The notes below the pieces were generated by a model. The model had not been told where the DNA came from, made no database searches, and worked only from the letters and a program-made list of their open reading frames with translations. A program made the translations under genes and the position numbers. Source: Rattus norvegicus (Eukaryota > Chordata > Mammalia > Rodentia > Muridae). Taken from it: a DNA stretch of 64,000 nucleotides. The stretch lies in the NCBI RefSeq assembly GCF_036323735.1, contig NC_086034.1:41229439-41293438 (forward strand). The letters run 5' to 3'. Below, piece by piece: positions 1 to 10,500 of this stretch; within the stretch, counting starts at the first letter, position 1, and each line of letters opens with the position of its first letter.

Positions 1-2
1 AT

Positions 3-1406
3 TGTCTTCCATGCTCATGGATTGGCAGGATTAATATAGTAAAGATGGCCATGTTGTCAAAAGCAATCTATAGATTCAATACAATCTCCATCAATATCCC
101 TACTCAATTCTTCATAGAGATAAAAAGGGCAATTTGCAAAACCCAGGATAGCGAAAACTATACTCAAAATTAAAAGAACTTCTGTGAGAATCACCATCAC
201 TGACTTCAAGCAGTATTACAGAGGAATCGTCATAAAAACTGTATGGGATTGGTACAGAGACAGACTGATAAATCAGTGGAATAGAATTGAAGACCCAGAA
301 ATAAACCCACATACCTATAGTCACTTGATCTTTGACAAAGGAGCTAAAACCATCCAATGGCAGAAAGATAACATTTTCAACAAATGGTGCTGGTACAATT
401 GGAGGTCAGGATGTAGAAAAATGCAAATTGATCCATTCTTATTACCATGTACAAAGCTTACGTCCAAGTGGATCAAGGCCCTCCACATCAAACCAGATAC
501 ACTCACACTAAGAGAAGAAAAAAAGGGGAAGTGTCTCGAACACATGGGCACTGGGCAAAATTTCCTGAACAAAACACCAATGGCTCATGCTCTAATATCA
601 AGAATCGACAAATGGGACCTCATAAAGCTGCAAAGCCTTTGTAAAGCTAAAGACACTGTCAATAGGATGAAATGGCAACCAAACAGATTGGGAAAAGATC
701 TTTGCCAACACTACATCTGATACAGGGCTAATATCTAAAACATACAAAGAACTCAAGAAGTTAAAATCCAGAGAGTGAAATAACCCTACTAAAAATGGGG
801 TACAGAGCTAAACAAATCATTTTCAGCTGAGGATTATTGAATAGCCAAAAGACAGCTAAAGAAATGTTCAACATCCTTAGTCATCAGGGAAATGCAAATC
901 AAAACAACCCTGAAATTCTACCTCACACCATTCAGGAAAGCTAAAATAAAAAACTCAGTTGACAGCAGATGCTGGGGAGGATGTGGAGAAAGAGGAACAC
1001 TCTTCCATTGTTGGTGGGATTGCAAACTGGAACAACCACTTTGGAAATCAGTCTGGAGGTTCCTCAGAAAATTGGACATTGAACTGCCTGAGGATCCAGC
1101 TATACCTCTCTTGGGCATATACCCAAAAGATGCTCCAACATGTAAAAAAGACACGTGCTCCACTATGTTCATATCAGCCTTCTTTATAATAGCCAGAAGC
1201 TGGAATGAACCCATATGCCCTTCAACAGAGGAATGGATTCAAAAAAGTGGTACATCTACTCAGTGGAGTACTACTCAGCTATCAAAAACAATGACTTCAT
1301 GAAATTCATAGGCAAATGGAATGAACTGGAAAATATCATCCTGAATGAGGTTACTCAATCACAGGAAAACACACTTGGTATGCACTCATTGGTAAGTGGA
1401 TATTAT
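3..1406 (+). pseudogene. L1 ORF2 C-terminal fragment, frameshifted
   Basis: The L1 ORF2 protein is an endonuclease/reverse transcriptase; only the part after the RT palm is here. Reading starts in the frame of base 3 with GRINIVKMA. A deletion near 140 compared with the second L1 copy shifts the frame. The fragment continues at about 184-720 (IVIKTVWDWYRDR..., then HMGTGQNFLNKTPMA), breaks again near 690 where one extra A precedes the NRLGKD segment, and resumes at about 892-1302 and 1215-1406. The C-terminal cysteine motif C-X3-C-X7-H-X4-C is intact, reading CWGGCGERGTLFHCWWDC. The normal stop, TAG in the second copy, is TAT here at 1404-1406, so translation would run on into the 3' UTR. It is not a functional gene. 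Confidence 0.93.
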
Positions 1407-1506
1407 CCAAAAAGCTCAAATTACCCAAGATGCAATCCACAGACCACAGAAAGCTCAAGAAGAAGGATGACCAAAATTCAGATGCTCCCACTCCTTAAAA
1501 GGGGAG

Positions 1507-1562
1507 ATATGTATATATGTATATATATGTATATATGTATATATATGTATATATATGTATAC
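1507..1562. repeat. TA/TG-rich microsatellite in L1 3' UTR
   Basis: Alternating ATGTATATAT-type repeats of about 55 bp sit in the 3' UTR of the + strand L1. The equivalent position of the second L1 copy does not show such an expansion, so it probably arose by slippage after insertion. Confidence 0.9.
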
Positions 1563-1971
1563 TAGATACGATTGATGAAGTTATAAAATGCATCTTGAAA
1601 GGAACCGGATATAGATCTCTCCTGAGAGACACATCCAGAGGATTTCCAATACAGAAGTCAATGCTAGCAGCAAACCACTGATCTGAGAACAAGACCCTTG
1701 GAGGGAATTAGACGAAATATTGAAACAATCGAAGGAGCATGCAACCCCATCAAAACAACAATGCCAACCAAACAGAGCTTCCAGGGCCTAAACCAGTACC
1801 GAAAGACTATACATGGAATAATCCAGGGCTCCAACCGCATATATAGCAGAGAATAGACTTGTTGGGGCGCCAGGGGAAGGGGAAGCCCCTGATCTTGCCA
1901 AAGTTGGACCACCAGTGCAGGGGAATATGGGGGGGGGGGATAAAGTGGATGTATAGGGGGAATACCTGTAT

Positions 1972-1999
1972 GGGGGAGGGGGATGGGAGGGAATGGGGG
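1972..1999 (+). other. G-quadruplex-type tract in L1 3' UTR
   Basis: Five G-runs of 3-5 bases are separated by 1-3 base linkers (GGGGG-A-GGGGG-AT-GGG-A-GGG-AAT-GGGGG), which satisfies the usual intramolecular quadruplex pattern on the L1 sense strand. G-rich tracts able to fold this way are a conserved property of mammalian L1 3' UTRs. The second copy carries one at 5330-5349 on its own sense strand. Folding itself is inferred. Confidence 0.75.
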
Positions 2000-2055
2000 C
2001 TTATATACAGGAAATTGGGAAGGGTAATAATGTTTGAAATGTAAGAAATATATCT

Positions 2056-2061
2056 AATAAA
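2056..2061 (+). other. L1 polyadenylation signal AATAAA
   Basis: A perfect AATAAA lies about 10-20 bases before the A-rich end of the + strand L1 (about 2062-2080). It marks the 3' end of the element and fixes its orientation. Confidence 0.8.
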
Positions 2062-2086
2062 ATTTTTAAAAAAATTAAAATTTAGG

Positions 2087-3189
2087 AACCAAGAAGATGC
2101 CAATGCCAGTTCTAGCTATAATGTTTAGGTCCTGAGATGAAGAAGGGGAGTTAACAAAAGTGAAGACACTGACCACCTTTTGATTTTCAGGCAAGTGGCC
2201 AGAACTTGAGCCTTCTATATTTATACAATGACAATTGTGCTTACCCAAGCAGTGATATCATTGCTTACATTATTAAAAGAAATCATAATATCCACATTTC
2301 AAAAGCTCTATCTTTACACAAATCCCCCAATAGTTCCCCTTCCTCCTTCTCCCATCCCTTGGATCAGTCACCACCTAAACTTATTTTGCATTAAAAAGCG
2401 TAATTTCAGCAAGACAAAAGAGATGTCTGGCCAGGCATGTCCTGTAAACAGGAAGACATACCAGTCTGGTAGCAAACATGGTTACATAGTTATGCATGGT
2501 GAGAGGCCGAATTAAACATTTGTTGGTAAACTATCTCTAGTTATTATCTCCTATCATAATTCCGTTTTAATTGCAGACAGACAAGTTCATTTTACAAAGC
2601 AGATCTTCTAGACATCTTTCTAATATATAGATCTTTGTAAGATGTAATCATTCTAAGAGCCATTTTCAAGTCTCTATCAATCCAACATAATCTCTGCATT
2701 TTCCATGTCTCTACTGGTCAGATATAGTTTCTTAAAAACAGTTATGTAAGCAGGACCTACCTCTCTCCACAACTGACACAGACTTGCTCAGTGTGACTGG
2801 GTACTCCTCTAAAGATATGATTATAAGTCTCAAATTCCCAGGATTTATGGTAACATCTGGAGGATTGATAGATACAAAAAGAGGTGAAGAACATTTTATC
2901 CCTTGAAAGAGTTTTGAGAAAAATCTAGAATCATCCACAGTGACTTAGCCTGTGTGACTCCAGATGGCCTTGTCCATGACTGATGAAGTGATACAATTTT
3001 GATAATGACTATATGCAGTACAATGAAGGAAAGGAGAGCTTGTAGGGCATGCAAACTTGGTACTAAATATAAAGTTCACCAAATTTACCTTGTCAACTGA
3101 GAAGTGGTTTACATGGACCTGCCATAGTAGAATCCTGTCACTGAAGCACTCATATGCTATTCCTTGCAGCAGCCACATGGCCACTGCCA
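2087..3189. other. non-satellite flank, no gene recognised
   Basis: About 1.1 kb of AT-rich, apparently single-copy DNA. The longest open frames (95 aa on + at 2228-2515, 68 aa on - at 2732-2938, 79 aa on - at 2945-3184) show no motif I recognise and no conserved neighbours. A pyrimidine-rich patch at about 2325-2360 is the only compositional feature. Old, unrecognisable transposon remnants are possible. Confidence 0.6.
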
Positions 3190-3525
3190 GAAAGAGGTAG
3201 TACCTCTGCTAAATTATTTCTGATACATGCATGAGGATCTGAGTGCAGTCTCCAGAGAACATGTAAAAAGTCATGGGACTGTGTTCCAAGCTAATCATCC
3301 TGGTGCCTGTGAAACGGAGAAGAAAGAAACCCTGTGGCTTGACAGAGTCCCAGTCTAGCTATATTGGTAATTCCATGGTCAGCTTGAGACCATGTCACAA
3401 AATCAATACAGTAGAGAGTGACTGAGAATGATACCCAGTATTGACCTTTGACCTCCTTATTCACACCTGTGAACATGCAACTGCAGACACATGTGCCCCC
3501 ACTCAAACATGTACACACAAAGTAC
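3190..3525 (+). mobile_element. B4-like SINE, degenerate
   Basis: The stretch follows the order of rodent B4, a composite ID/B1-related SINE. It has a tRNA-like head ending ATGAGGATCTGAGTGCAG, then CATGTAAAAAG. A B1-like middle with CTGTGGCTTGACAG follows, then the CAGCTTGAGACCATGTCACA segment. The tail reads GAGTGACTGAGAATGATACC, then TTGACCTTTGACCTCC, and finishes in CA-rich DNA. I recognise this from family knowledge rather than an alignment. Divergence is high, as expected for this old family. The left edge is uncertain by about 40 bases. Confidence 0.65.
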
Positions 3526-3768
3526 TGCGACCTTATAAGCAGACACAAGCCTCTTTAGAAAGTTTCATGTCATTTTTTACCCTGCAACATCTCCCATACA
3601 TCACACTGTTCCTTATTGTTTGTACTTTATCTTTTCTTAGTTTTAGATATATTATGCCCATTGTCTATCATAATGAATTTCATCTTTAAAAATAACCTCA
3701 GAAACATTATATTCATTCAGCCTCCTTGTCTTTAGGCCACAGAAATCATTTTTTTAACTTATTTTTAC
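3526..3768. other. unassigned spacer between SINEs
   Basis: AT-rich DNA with no recognisable repeat or gene. The open frame crossing it (3441-3689, +, 82 aa) begins inside the B4-like SINE and has no recognisable domain. Confidence 0.5.
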
Positions 3769-3960
3769 AGGAGACTGGAGAGTTGACGGAGAAGTTAAGA
3801 ATGTGTACTACTTTTGAAGAAGACCCATGTTACATTCAAAGAACAAGATGACTCATAATAACTGGTAATTTCAGTTTCAGGGACCCAATACCCTTCCTTT
3901 TCAAGCCTCCACAGGCAACCCTATGCAGGCAAATATTCACACATAATTTAATAAAGAATC
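3769..3960 (+). mobile_element. B3-like SINE, degenerate
   Basis: The head GGAGACTGGAGAGTTGACGG corresponds to the tRNA-derived start of B2/B3 SINEs. The middle keeps AACTGGTAATTTCAGTTTCAG and GGGACCCAATACCCTTC. The 3' part, GCCTCCACAGGCAACCC then TGCAGGCAAATATTCACACA, ends in an AATAAAG-type A-rich tail at about 3949-3958. This order is that of rodent B3 elements, which are non-autonomous and mobilised by L1. The copy is strongly mutated and therefore old. Confidence 0.72.
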
Positions 3961-3962
3961 AG

Positions 3963-3980
3963 CCCCCCCCACACACACAC
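3963..3980. repeat. C8 then (AC)5 simple repeat
   Basis: Eight C residues (3963-3970) are followed by five AC units (3971-3980), directly after the tail of the B3-like SINE. Such tracts commonly grow from SINE tails. Confidence 0.9.
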
Positions 3981-5215
3981 ATGTTTACAATTTAAATTAT
4001 TTTCTGGCCTTATTTTTTTTTACTAGGACAAAGAGGGTAAAATTATTCAATCTACTTCATATTTCTGAAGGGGAACAACATTTTGCCTTCTCAATAGGAG
4101 ACAAACCCCTCCAGATTTAGAGGCATCTAAATACAAGTTGACAAACGTGTTCACAATACACTAATGTGCCTTTTGAATTGTCTTTTACTCTTCCATAATG
4201 GGTATTGCTTACAATTGTGTTGCTGCAAATTTGGTTTTACCACAGGCTTCTTTGATGCTCTGAGCTGCTTTAATTTTAATTTCTGCTCTTCTCTCAATTA
4301 GCTTCTCACCCTACATTGTTATTCTATCTTATCATTCATTTTATAACATCCATGCTCCATAAATTTGAAGAAGATAAAAATTGCTGCTTAAAGTGTACTT
4401 CTTTTCCTTATAGTCACTCTATTGAAAAACATAGACTTTTGCCTTTGTTGTTTTGTTTCTTTGACACAAGCTTTTTCCTTGAGTATAATAATATTGTTTT
4501 ACTCTTTTAAATTTATCCTTTCCAAGTAAGACAATAGAAAACTTGTGGGGGTGCTTTGTAAATGAATGTGAGGATGATTCCTCTTGTCTATATTTTGATG
4601 TCTTCCACATTTGAAAAATGAGTGCTGTTTCAGCAACTAAATCCTGCACAGGCAACCACTGTGGAGAGTTCAGTGGAAGTATTACATGACTCCTGATGGA
4701 TGTCAGATCCCCTTGGACTCATACACTTGACATTTTTAACTAACATATTACCCTAAACCCAATTTGTTGGGGTATTCTCTTTCATCCTCTACCTCATATC
4801 TCAGAAAGAACGAAGAATATCATATTGGAACAAGGTCACTTGATTCTATTTCACGATGTGACTAAGAAACCTGGAATCTCCTAGTCATATTCCTGATTTG
4901 GTTATAAAGGAGAACATTTTGTTTTATTTCTCTAGTTACATATAGTACATTTCAGTGTAGATGCCTATTCCTCCACCATGCAAGGAAAGGTCCCTATAAA
5001 TCTAAGTGATACAAATACAAGTGCTATTGTCTGGTCACCCTGGTTACAAAATTCCACTGTGAAAAAGTCCTGGAATCTACATGCCCGATATTTAACTTTT
5101 TTGACTCACCAATCTGAGTAACACATGTTCATGAGTCTGAACTTATACTATCCAGGAGTTGTTTAGCTTATCTCTGCAAGACCAAGTTGCCTTCATATGA
5201 ACTATGTATGTATTC
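3981..5215. other. non-satellite flank, no gene recognised
   Basis: About 1.2 kb of AT-rich DNA with no satellite, SINE or recognisable coding sequence. The longest open frames are 64 aa (4316-4510, +) and 78 aa (4419-4655, -); they overlap on opposite strands and show no motif. With 2087-3189 this is probably the only sequence in the window unique enough to place it on a chromosome. Confidence 0.6.
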
Positions 5216-5329
5216 TTTTTTTATTTTTTTTATTAACTTGAGTATTTCTTATATACATTTCAAGTGTTATTCCCTTTACCGGTTTCCGGGCAAACATCCT
5301 CCTCCCGCTTCCCCTTCCTTATGGGTGTT

Positions 5330-5349
5330 CCCCTCCCAACCCTCCCCCC
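5330..5349 (-). other. G-quadruplex-type tract in L1 3' UTR (- strand)
   Basis: On the + strand C-runs read CCCC-T-CCC-AA-CCC-T-CCCCCC, so the L1 sense strand carries four G-runs with 1-2 base linkers. It is the counterpart of the tract at 1972-1999 in the other L1 copy. Structure formation is inferred. Confidence 0.75.
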
Positions 5350-5941
5350 ATTGCCGCCCTCCCCCCAACAGTCTAGTTCGCTGGGGGTTCAGTCTTAGCA
5401 GGACCCAGGGCTTCCCCTTCCACTGGTGCTCTTACTAGGATATTAATTGCTATCTATGAGGTCAGAGTCCAGGGTCAGTCCATGTATAGTCTTTAGGTAG
5501 TGGCTTAGTCCCTGGAAGCTCTGGTTGCTTGGCATTGTTGTACATATGGGGTCTCGAGCCCCTTCAAGCTCTTCCAGTTCTTTCTCTGATTCCTTCAACG
5601 GGGGTCCTATTCTCAGTTCAGTGGTTTGCTGCTGGCATTCGCCTCTGTATTTGCTGTATTCTGGCTATGTCTCTCAGGAGCGATCTACATCTGGCTCCTG
5701 TCGGTCTCCACTTCTTTGCTTCATCCATCTTGTCTAATTGGGTGGCTGTATATGTATGGGCCACATGTGGGGCAGGCTCTGAATGGGTGTTCCTTCAGTC
5801 TCTGTTTTAATCTTTGCCTCTCTCTTCCCTGCCAAGGGTATTCTTATTCCCCTTTTAAAGAAGGAGTGAAGCATTCACATTTTGATCATCCGTCTTGAGT
5901 ATCATTTGTTCTACGCATCTAGGGTAATTCAAGCATTTGGG

Positions 5942-7521
5942 CTAATAGCCACTTATCAGTGAGTGCATACCATGTATGTCTTTCTGTGATTGGGTTAGCT
6001 CACTCAGGATGATATTTTCCAGTTCCAACCATTTGCCTACGAATTTCATAAAGCCGTTGTTTTTGATAGCTGAGTAATATTTCATTGTGTAGATGTACCA
6101 CATTTTCTGTATCCATTCCTCTGTTGAAGGGCATCTGGGTTCTTTCCAGCTTCTGGCTATTTTAAATAAGGCTGCGATGAACATAGTGGAGCACGTGTCT
6201 TTTTTATATGTTGGGGCATCTTTTGGGTATATGCCCAAGAGAGGTATACCTGGGTCCTCAGGCAGTTCAATGTCCAATTTTCTGAGGAACCTCCAGACTG
6301 ATTTCCAGAATGGTTGTACCAGTCTGCAATCCCACCAAAAATGGAGGAGTGTCCCTCTTTCTCCGCATCCTCGCCAGCATCTGCTGTCACCTATGTTTTT
6401 GACCTTAGCCATTCTCACTGGTGTGAGGTGAAATCTCAGTGTTGTTTTGATTTGCATTTCCCTTATGACTAAAGATGTTGAACATTTCTTTAGGTGTTTC
6501 TCAGCCATTCGGCATTCCTCAGCTGTGAATTTTTGTTTAGCTCTGAACCCCATTTTTAATAGGGTTATTTGTCTCCCTGCGCTCTAACTTCTTGAGTTCT
6601 TTGTATATTTTGAATATAAGGCCATTATCTGTTGTAGGATTGGTAACGATCTTTTCCCAATCTGTTGGTTGCCGATTTGTCCTAACCACAGTGTCCTTTG
6701 CCTTACAGAAGCTTTGCAGTTTTATGAGATCCCATTTGTCGATTCTTGATCTTAGAGCATAAGCCATTGGTGTTTTGTTCAGGAAATTTTTTCCAGTACC
6801 CATGTGTTCCAGATGCTTCCCTAGTTTTTCTTCTATTAGTTTGAGTGTGTCTGGTTTGATGTGGAGGTCCTTGATCCACTTGGACTTAAGCTTTGTACAG
6901 GGTGATAAGCATGGATCGATCTGCATTCTTCTACATGTTGCCCTCCAGTTGAACCAGCACCATTTGCTGAAAATGCTATCTTTTTTCCATTGGATGGTTT
7001 TGGCTCCTTTGTCAAAAATCAAGTGACCATATGTGTGTGGGTTCATTTCTGGGTCTTCAATTCGGTCCCATTGGTCTATCTGTCTGTCTCTGTACCAATA
7101 CCATGCAGTTTTTATCACTATTGCTCTGTAATACTGCTTGAGTTCAGGGATAGTGATTCACCCTGAAGTCCTTTTATTGTTGAGGATAGTTTTAGCTATC
7201 CTGGGTTTTTTGTTATACCAGATGAATTTGCAAATTGTTCTGTCTAACTCTTTGAAGAATTGGATTGGTATTTTGATGGGGATTGCATTGAATCTGTAGA
7301 TCGCTTTTGGTAAAATGGCCATTTTTACTATATTAATCCTGCCAATCCATGAGCATGGGAGATCTTTTCATCTTCTGAGGTCTTCTTCAATTTCTTTCTT
7401 CAGTGTCTTGAAGTTCTTATTGTACAGATCTTTTACTTGCTTGGTTAAAGTCACACCGAGGTACTTTATATTATTTGGGTCTATTATGAAGGGTGTCGTT
7501 TCCCTAATTTCTTTCTCGGCT
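5942..7521 (-). pseudogene. L1 ORF2 C-terminal part with two stops and one frameshift
   Basis: Reading leftward on the - strand, the fragment starts in the region after the RT palm (KYLGVTLTKQVKDLYNKNF) and runs through the thumb/C-terminal domain to the stop at 5942-5944. TGA codons interrupt it at 7368-7370 (probably an ancestral Trp in the segment before KDLPCSWIGRINIVK) and at 7158-7160 (probably an ancestral Gly). A one-base shift near 6553-6557 moves it from the frame ending ...NNPIKNGVQS to the frame beginning MGFRAKQ. The cysteine motif C-X3-C-X7-H-X4-C is intact as CWRGCGERGTLLHFWWDC. Roughly 525 of the about 1,280 codons of a full ORF2 remain. It is non-functional but less decayed than the first copy. 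Confidence 0.93.
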
Positions 7522-7526
7522 TGTGT
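7518..7526. other. L1 / satellite junction (array edge)
   Basis: L1 sequence (CTAATTTCTTTCTCGGC) passes within a few bases into satellite (TGTGTACTTTTAAAGATTTA). The satellite starts inside the fourth subunit, about 38-40 bases after where its GAATTC would be, not at a unit boundary. Two to four shared bases (TTGT/TGT) at the join suggest microhomology. This looks like a recombination or breakage junction rather than a retrotransposon insertion end. Confidence 0.8.
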
Positions 7527-10500
7527 ACTTTTAAAGATTTATCAAACTTTCGTCGGCCGAATCTAAGTAACTTGGTGAATTCAGTTAGTTCCTAATAGGA
7601 CGCAATAGTAGTAAGTGGACTGTTCGTGATATAGAAAAATTTTCATGAACGGAATCAAAATTTCTAGGTAAATTCAGTGAGTTCGCAATGGGACATGCTT
7701 GTATGAGTGTGATTTTCAAGATATAGCAACATTTTCAGGAACAGAATCTAACTATCATGGTGAATTCAGTAGGTTCCCAATAGGATTCGCATGTGATAAC
7801 GGTACTATTCAAAATAGAGCAACATTTTAACGAACTGAAACACTGTTTTTTTATGAATTCAGTTAGTTCCCCTTTAGGAGGCTCCAGTAATATGTGTACT
7901 TTTAAAGATTTTTCGAAAATGCATGAGACGAATATCAGTAACTTTTTGAATTCAGTTAGTTCCCAATAGAACGCAATAGTAATAAGTAGACCGTTCGGGA
8001 TATAGAAAAATTTTAACGAACGAATCAAAATTTTTAGGCGAATTCAGGTAGTTCCAAAAGGGACATGCTTGTATGAGTGTGTTTTTCAGGATATTGCAAC
8101 AATTTCACGAAAGGAATCTAAATATCATGGTGAAGACACTAGGTTCCCAATAGGATTCGCATGTAATAAGGGTTCTATACAATATAGAGCAACATTATAA
8201 TGAACTGAAACACTGTTTCTTTGTGAATTCAGTTAATTCCCATTTGCACGCTCTAGTAATATTTGTACTTTTAAAGATTTATCAAAATTTTGTGAGCCGA
8301 ATCTAAATAACTTTGTGTATTCAGTTAGTTCCCAATAGGCCGCAATAGTATTAAGTGGACCGTTCGGGATATAGAAAAATTTTCACGAACGGAATCAAAT
8401 TTCTAGGTGAATTCAGTGAGTTCGCAATGGGACATGCTTGTATGAGTGTGATTTTCAAGATATAGCAACATTTTCAGGAACAGAATCTAAGCAAAATGGT
8501 GAATTCAGTAGGTTCCCAATAGGATTCGCATGTAATAAGGGTACTATTCAAGACAGAGCAACATTATGACAAACTGAAACACTGTTTCTTTTTGAATTCA
8601 GTTAGTTCCCCCTGGCAGGCTCTAATAATATGTGTACTTTTAAAGATTTATCAAACTTTCGTGGGCCGAATCTAAGTAATTTGGTGAATTCAGCTAGTTC
8701 CCAATAGTCCACAATAGTAATAAGTGAAGCGTTCGGGATATAGAAAAATTTTCAACAACGGAATCAAAATTTCTAGGCGAATTCAGTGAGTTCCAAATGG
8801 GACATGCTTGTATGAGTGTGCTTTTCAAGATATAGCTCCATTTTCACGAACGGAATCTAAGTATCATGGTGAATTCACTAGGTTCCCAATAGGATTCGCA
8901 TGAAATAAGGGTACTACTCAAGATAGAGCAAGATTTTAACGAACTCAAACACTGTTTCTTTGTGAATTCAGTTAGTTACCATTAGGAGGCTCTAGTAATA
9001 TGTGTACTTTTAAAGATTTATCAAAATTTCATGAGCCGAATCTAAGTAACTTGGTGAATTCACTTAGTTCCCAATAGGCTGCAATAGTAGTAAGTGGACC
9101 ATTCAGGATATAGAAACATTTTCACTAAAGGAATCAAAATTTCTAGGCGAATTCAGTGAGTTCCCAATGGGACATGCTTCTATGACTGTGCTTTTCAAGA
9201 TACACCAACATTTTCAGGGGCGGAATCTAACTGTCATGGTGAATTCACTAGGTTCCCAATAGGATTCCCATGTAATAAGGCTATTATTCAATATAGAGCA
9301 CATTTTAACGAACTGAAACACTGTTTCTTTGTGAATTCTGTTAGTTCCCATTAGCAGGCTCTAGTAATATGTGTACTTTTAAGATTTGTCGAAAATACAT
9401 GATCCGAATCTAAGTAACTTGGTTAATTCAGTTAGTTCCCAATAGGCCGCAATAGTAATTAGTGGACTATTCGGGATATAGAAAAATTTTCACGAACGGA
9501 ATCAAAATTTCTTGCAGAATTCAATTAGTTCCCAATGTGACACGCTTGTATGAGTGTGCTTTTCAGGATATAGCTACATTTTCACAAACGGAATCTAAGT
9601 ATCATGGTGAATTCACCTGGTTCGTAATAGGATTAGCATGTAATAAGGGTACTATTCATGATAGAGCAAGATTTTAACGTACTCAAACACTGTTTCTTTG
9701 TGAATTCAGTTAGTTCACATTAGCAGGCTCTAGTAATATGTGTACTTTTAAAGATTTGTCGAAAATACATGAGACGAATCTAAGTCACTTTGTGAATTCA
9801 GTTAGATACCAATAGGCCGCAATAGTAATTAGTCTACTGTTCGGGATATAGAAAAATTTTCACGAACGGAATCAAACTTTCTAGGCGAATTCAGTGAGTT
9901 CCCAATGGGACATGCTTGTATCAGTGTGCTTATCAAGATATAGCAACCAATTCACGAACGAAATCTAAGTATCATGTTGAATACACTAGGTTTCCAGAAG
10001 GATTCGCATGTAATAAGGGTACGATTCAAGGGAGAGCAACATTTTAACGAACTGAAACACTCTTTCTTTGTGAATTTTTTACTTCCCATTAGCAGGCCTA
10101 GTAATACGTGTACTTTTAAAGATTTGTCGAAAATACATAAGACGAATCTAAGTAACTTGGTGAATTCAGTTAGTTCCCAATATGCCGCAATAGTAATTAG
10201 TTGACTGTTCGGTATATAGAAAAATTTTCATGAACGGAATCAAAATTTCTAGGCGAATTCAGTTAGTTCCAAATAAGACATGCTTGTTATGAGTGTGCTT
10301 TTCAAGATATACCAACCATTTCACGAAAGGAATCTAAGTATCATGGTGAATTCACTAGGTTTCCAATAGGATTCGCATGTAATAAGGGTACTATTCAAGG
10401 TAGAGCAACATTTTAACGAATTGAAACACTGTTTCTTTGTGAATACAGTTAGTTCCCATTAGCAGGCTCTAGTAATACGTGTACTTTTAAAGATTTATCA

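Larger units (their letters stand above)
1..2086 (+). mobile_element. L1 (LINE-1) retrotransposon, 3' part, degenerate
   Basis: This is the 3' portion of a rodent L1 in sense orientation; its 5' part lies outside the window or is missing. The order is the C-terminal part of ORF2 (to about 1406), a long 3' UTR with a TA/TG microsatellite (1507-1562) and a G-rich polypurine stretch (about 1920-2000), then AATAAA and an A-rich end at about 2056-2080. The same order appears in reverse at 5216-7521, which supports both calls. The ORF2 reading frame is broken several times, so this copy is dead. L1 in rodents moves by target-primed reverse transcription and is commonly 5'-truncated. A left target-site duplication cannot be tested because the 5' end is not visible. 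Confidence 0.95.
5216..7521 (-). mobile_element. L1 (LINE-1) retrotransposon, 3' part, truncated at satellite junction
   Basis: On the - strand this is a rodent L1 3' portion of 2.3 kb. Its A-rich tail lies at 5216-5234 (T-rich on +, with TTTATT at 5229-5234 as the reverse of AATAAA). Then come a 3' UTR of about 700 bp with a G-rich tract, the ORF2 stop at 5942-5944, and ORF2 C-terminal sequence up to about 7521. There ORF2 homology stops abruptly, just after the reverse transcriptase core, and satellite begins. The opposite orientation from the L1 at 1-2086 makes an inverted pair about 3.1 kb apart. I see no convincing target-site duplication between the sequence left of 5216 and the satellite right of 7521. 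Confidence 0.96.

Noticed and set aside
321..1692. Minus-strand and alternative-frame open frames within the first L1 (321-572, 918-1214, 1495-1692)
   Set aside because: Shadows of the ORF2 pseudogene and of the TA-rich microsatellite (IYTYIYIYTY).
2228..2515. 95-codon open frame on the + strand in the flank
   Set aside because: No recognisable domain and low-complexity PLPPSPIPW segment from a pyrimidine-rich patch; not supported as a gene.
3291..3689. Overlapping open frames of 82-85 codons on both strands (3291-3548 -, 3441-3689 +)
   Set aside because: They lie largely within or across the degenerate B4-like SINE and show no conserved motif.
5187..5898. Several 70-93 codon + strand open frames
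   Set aside because: Antisense readings of the 3' UTR of the - strand L1.
1..7521. A functional, retrotransposition-competent L1
   Set aside because: Both copies lack the 5' UTR, ORF1 and most of ORF2 within the window, and both have stops and frameshifts.
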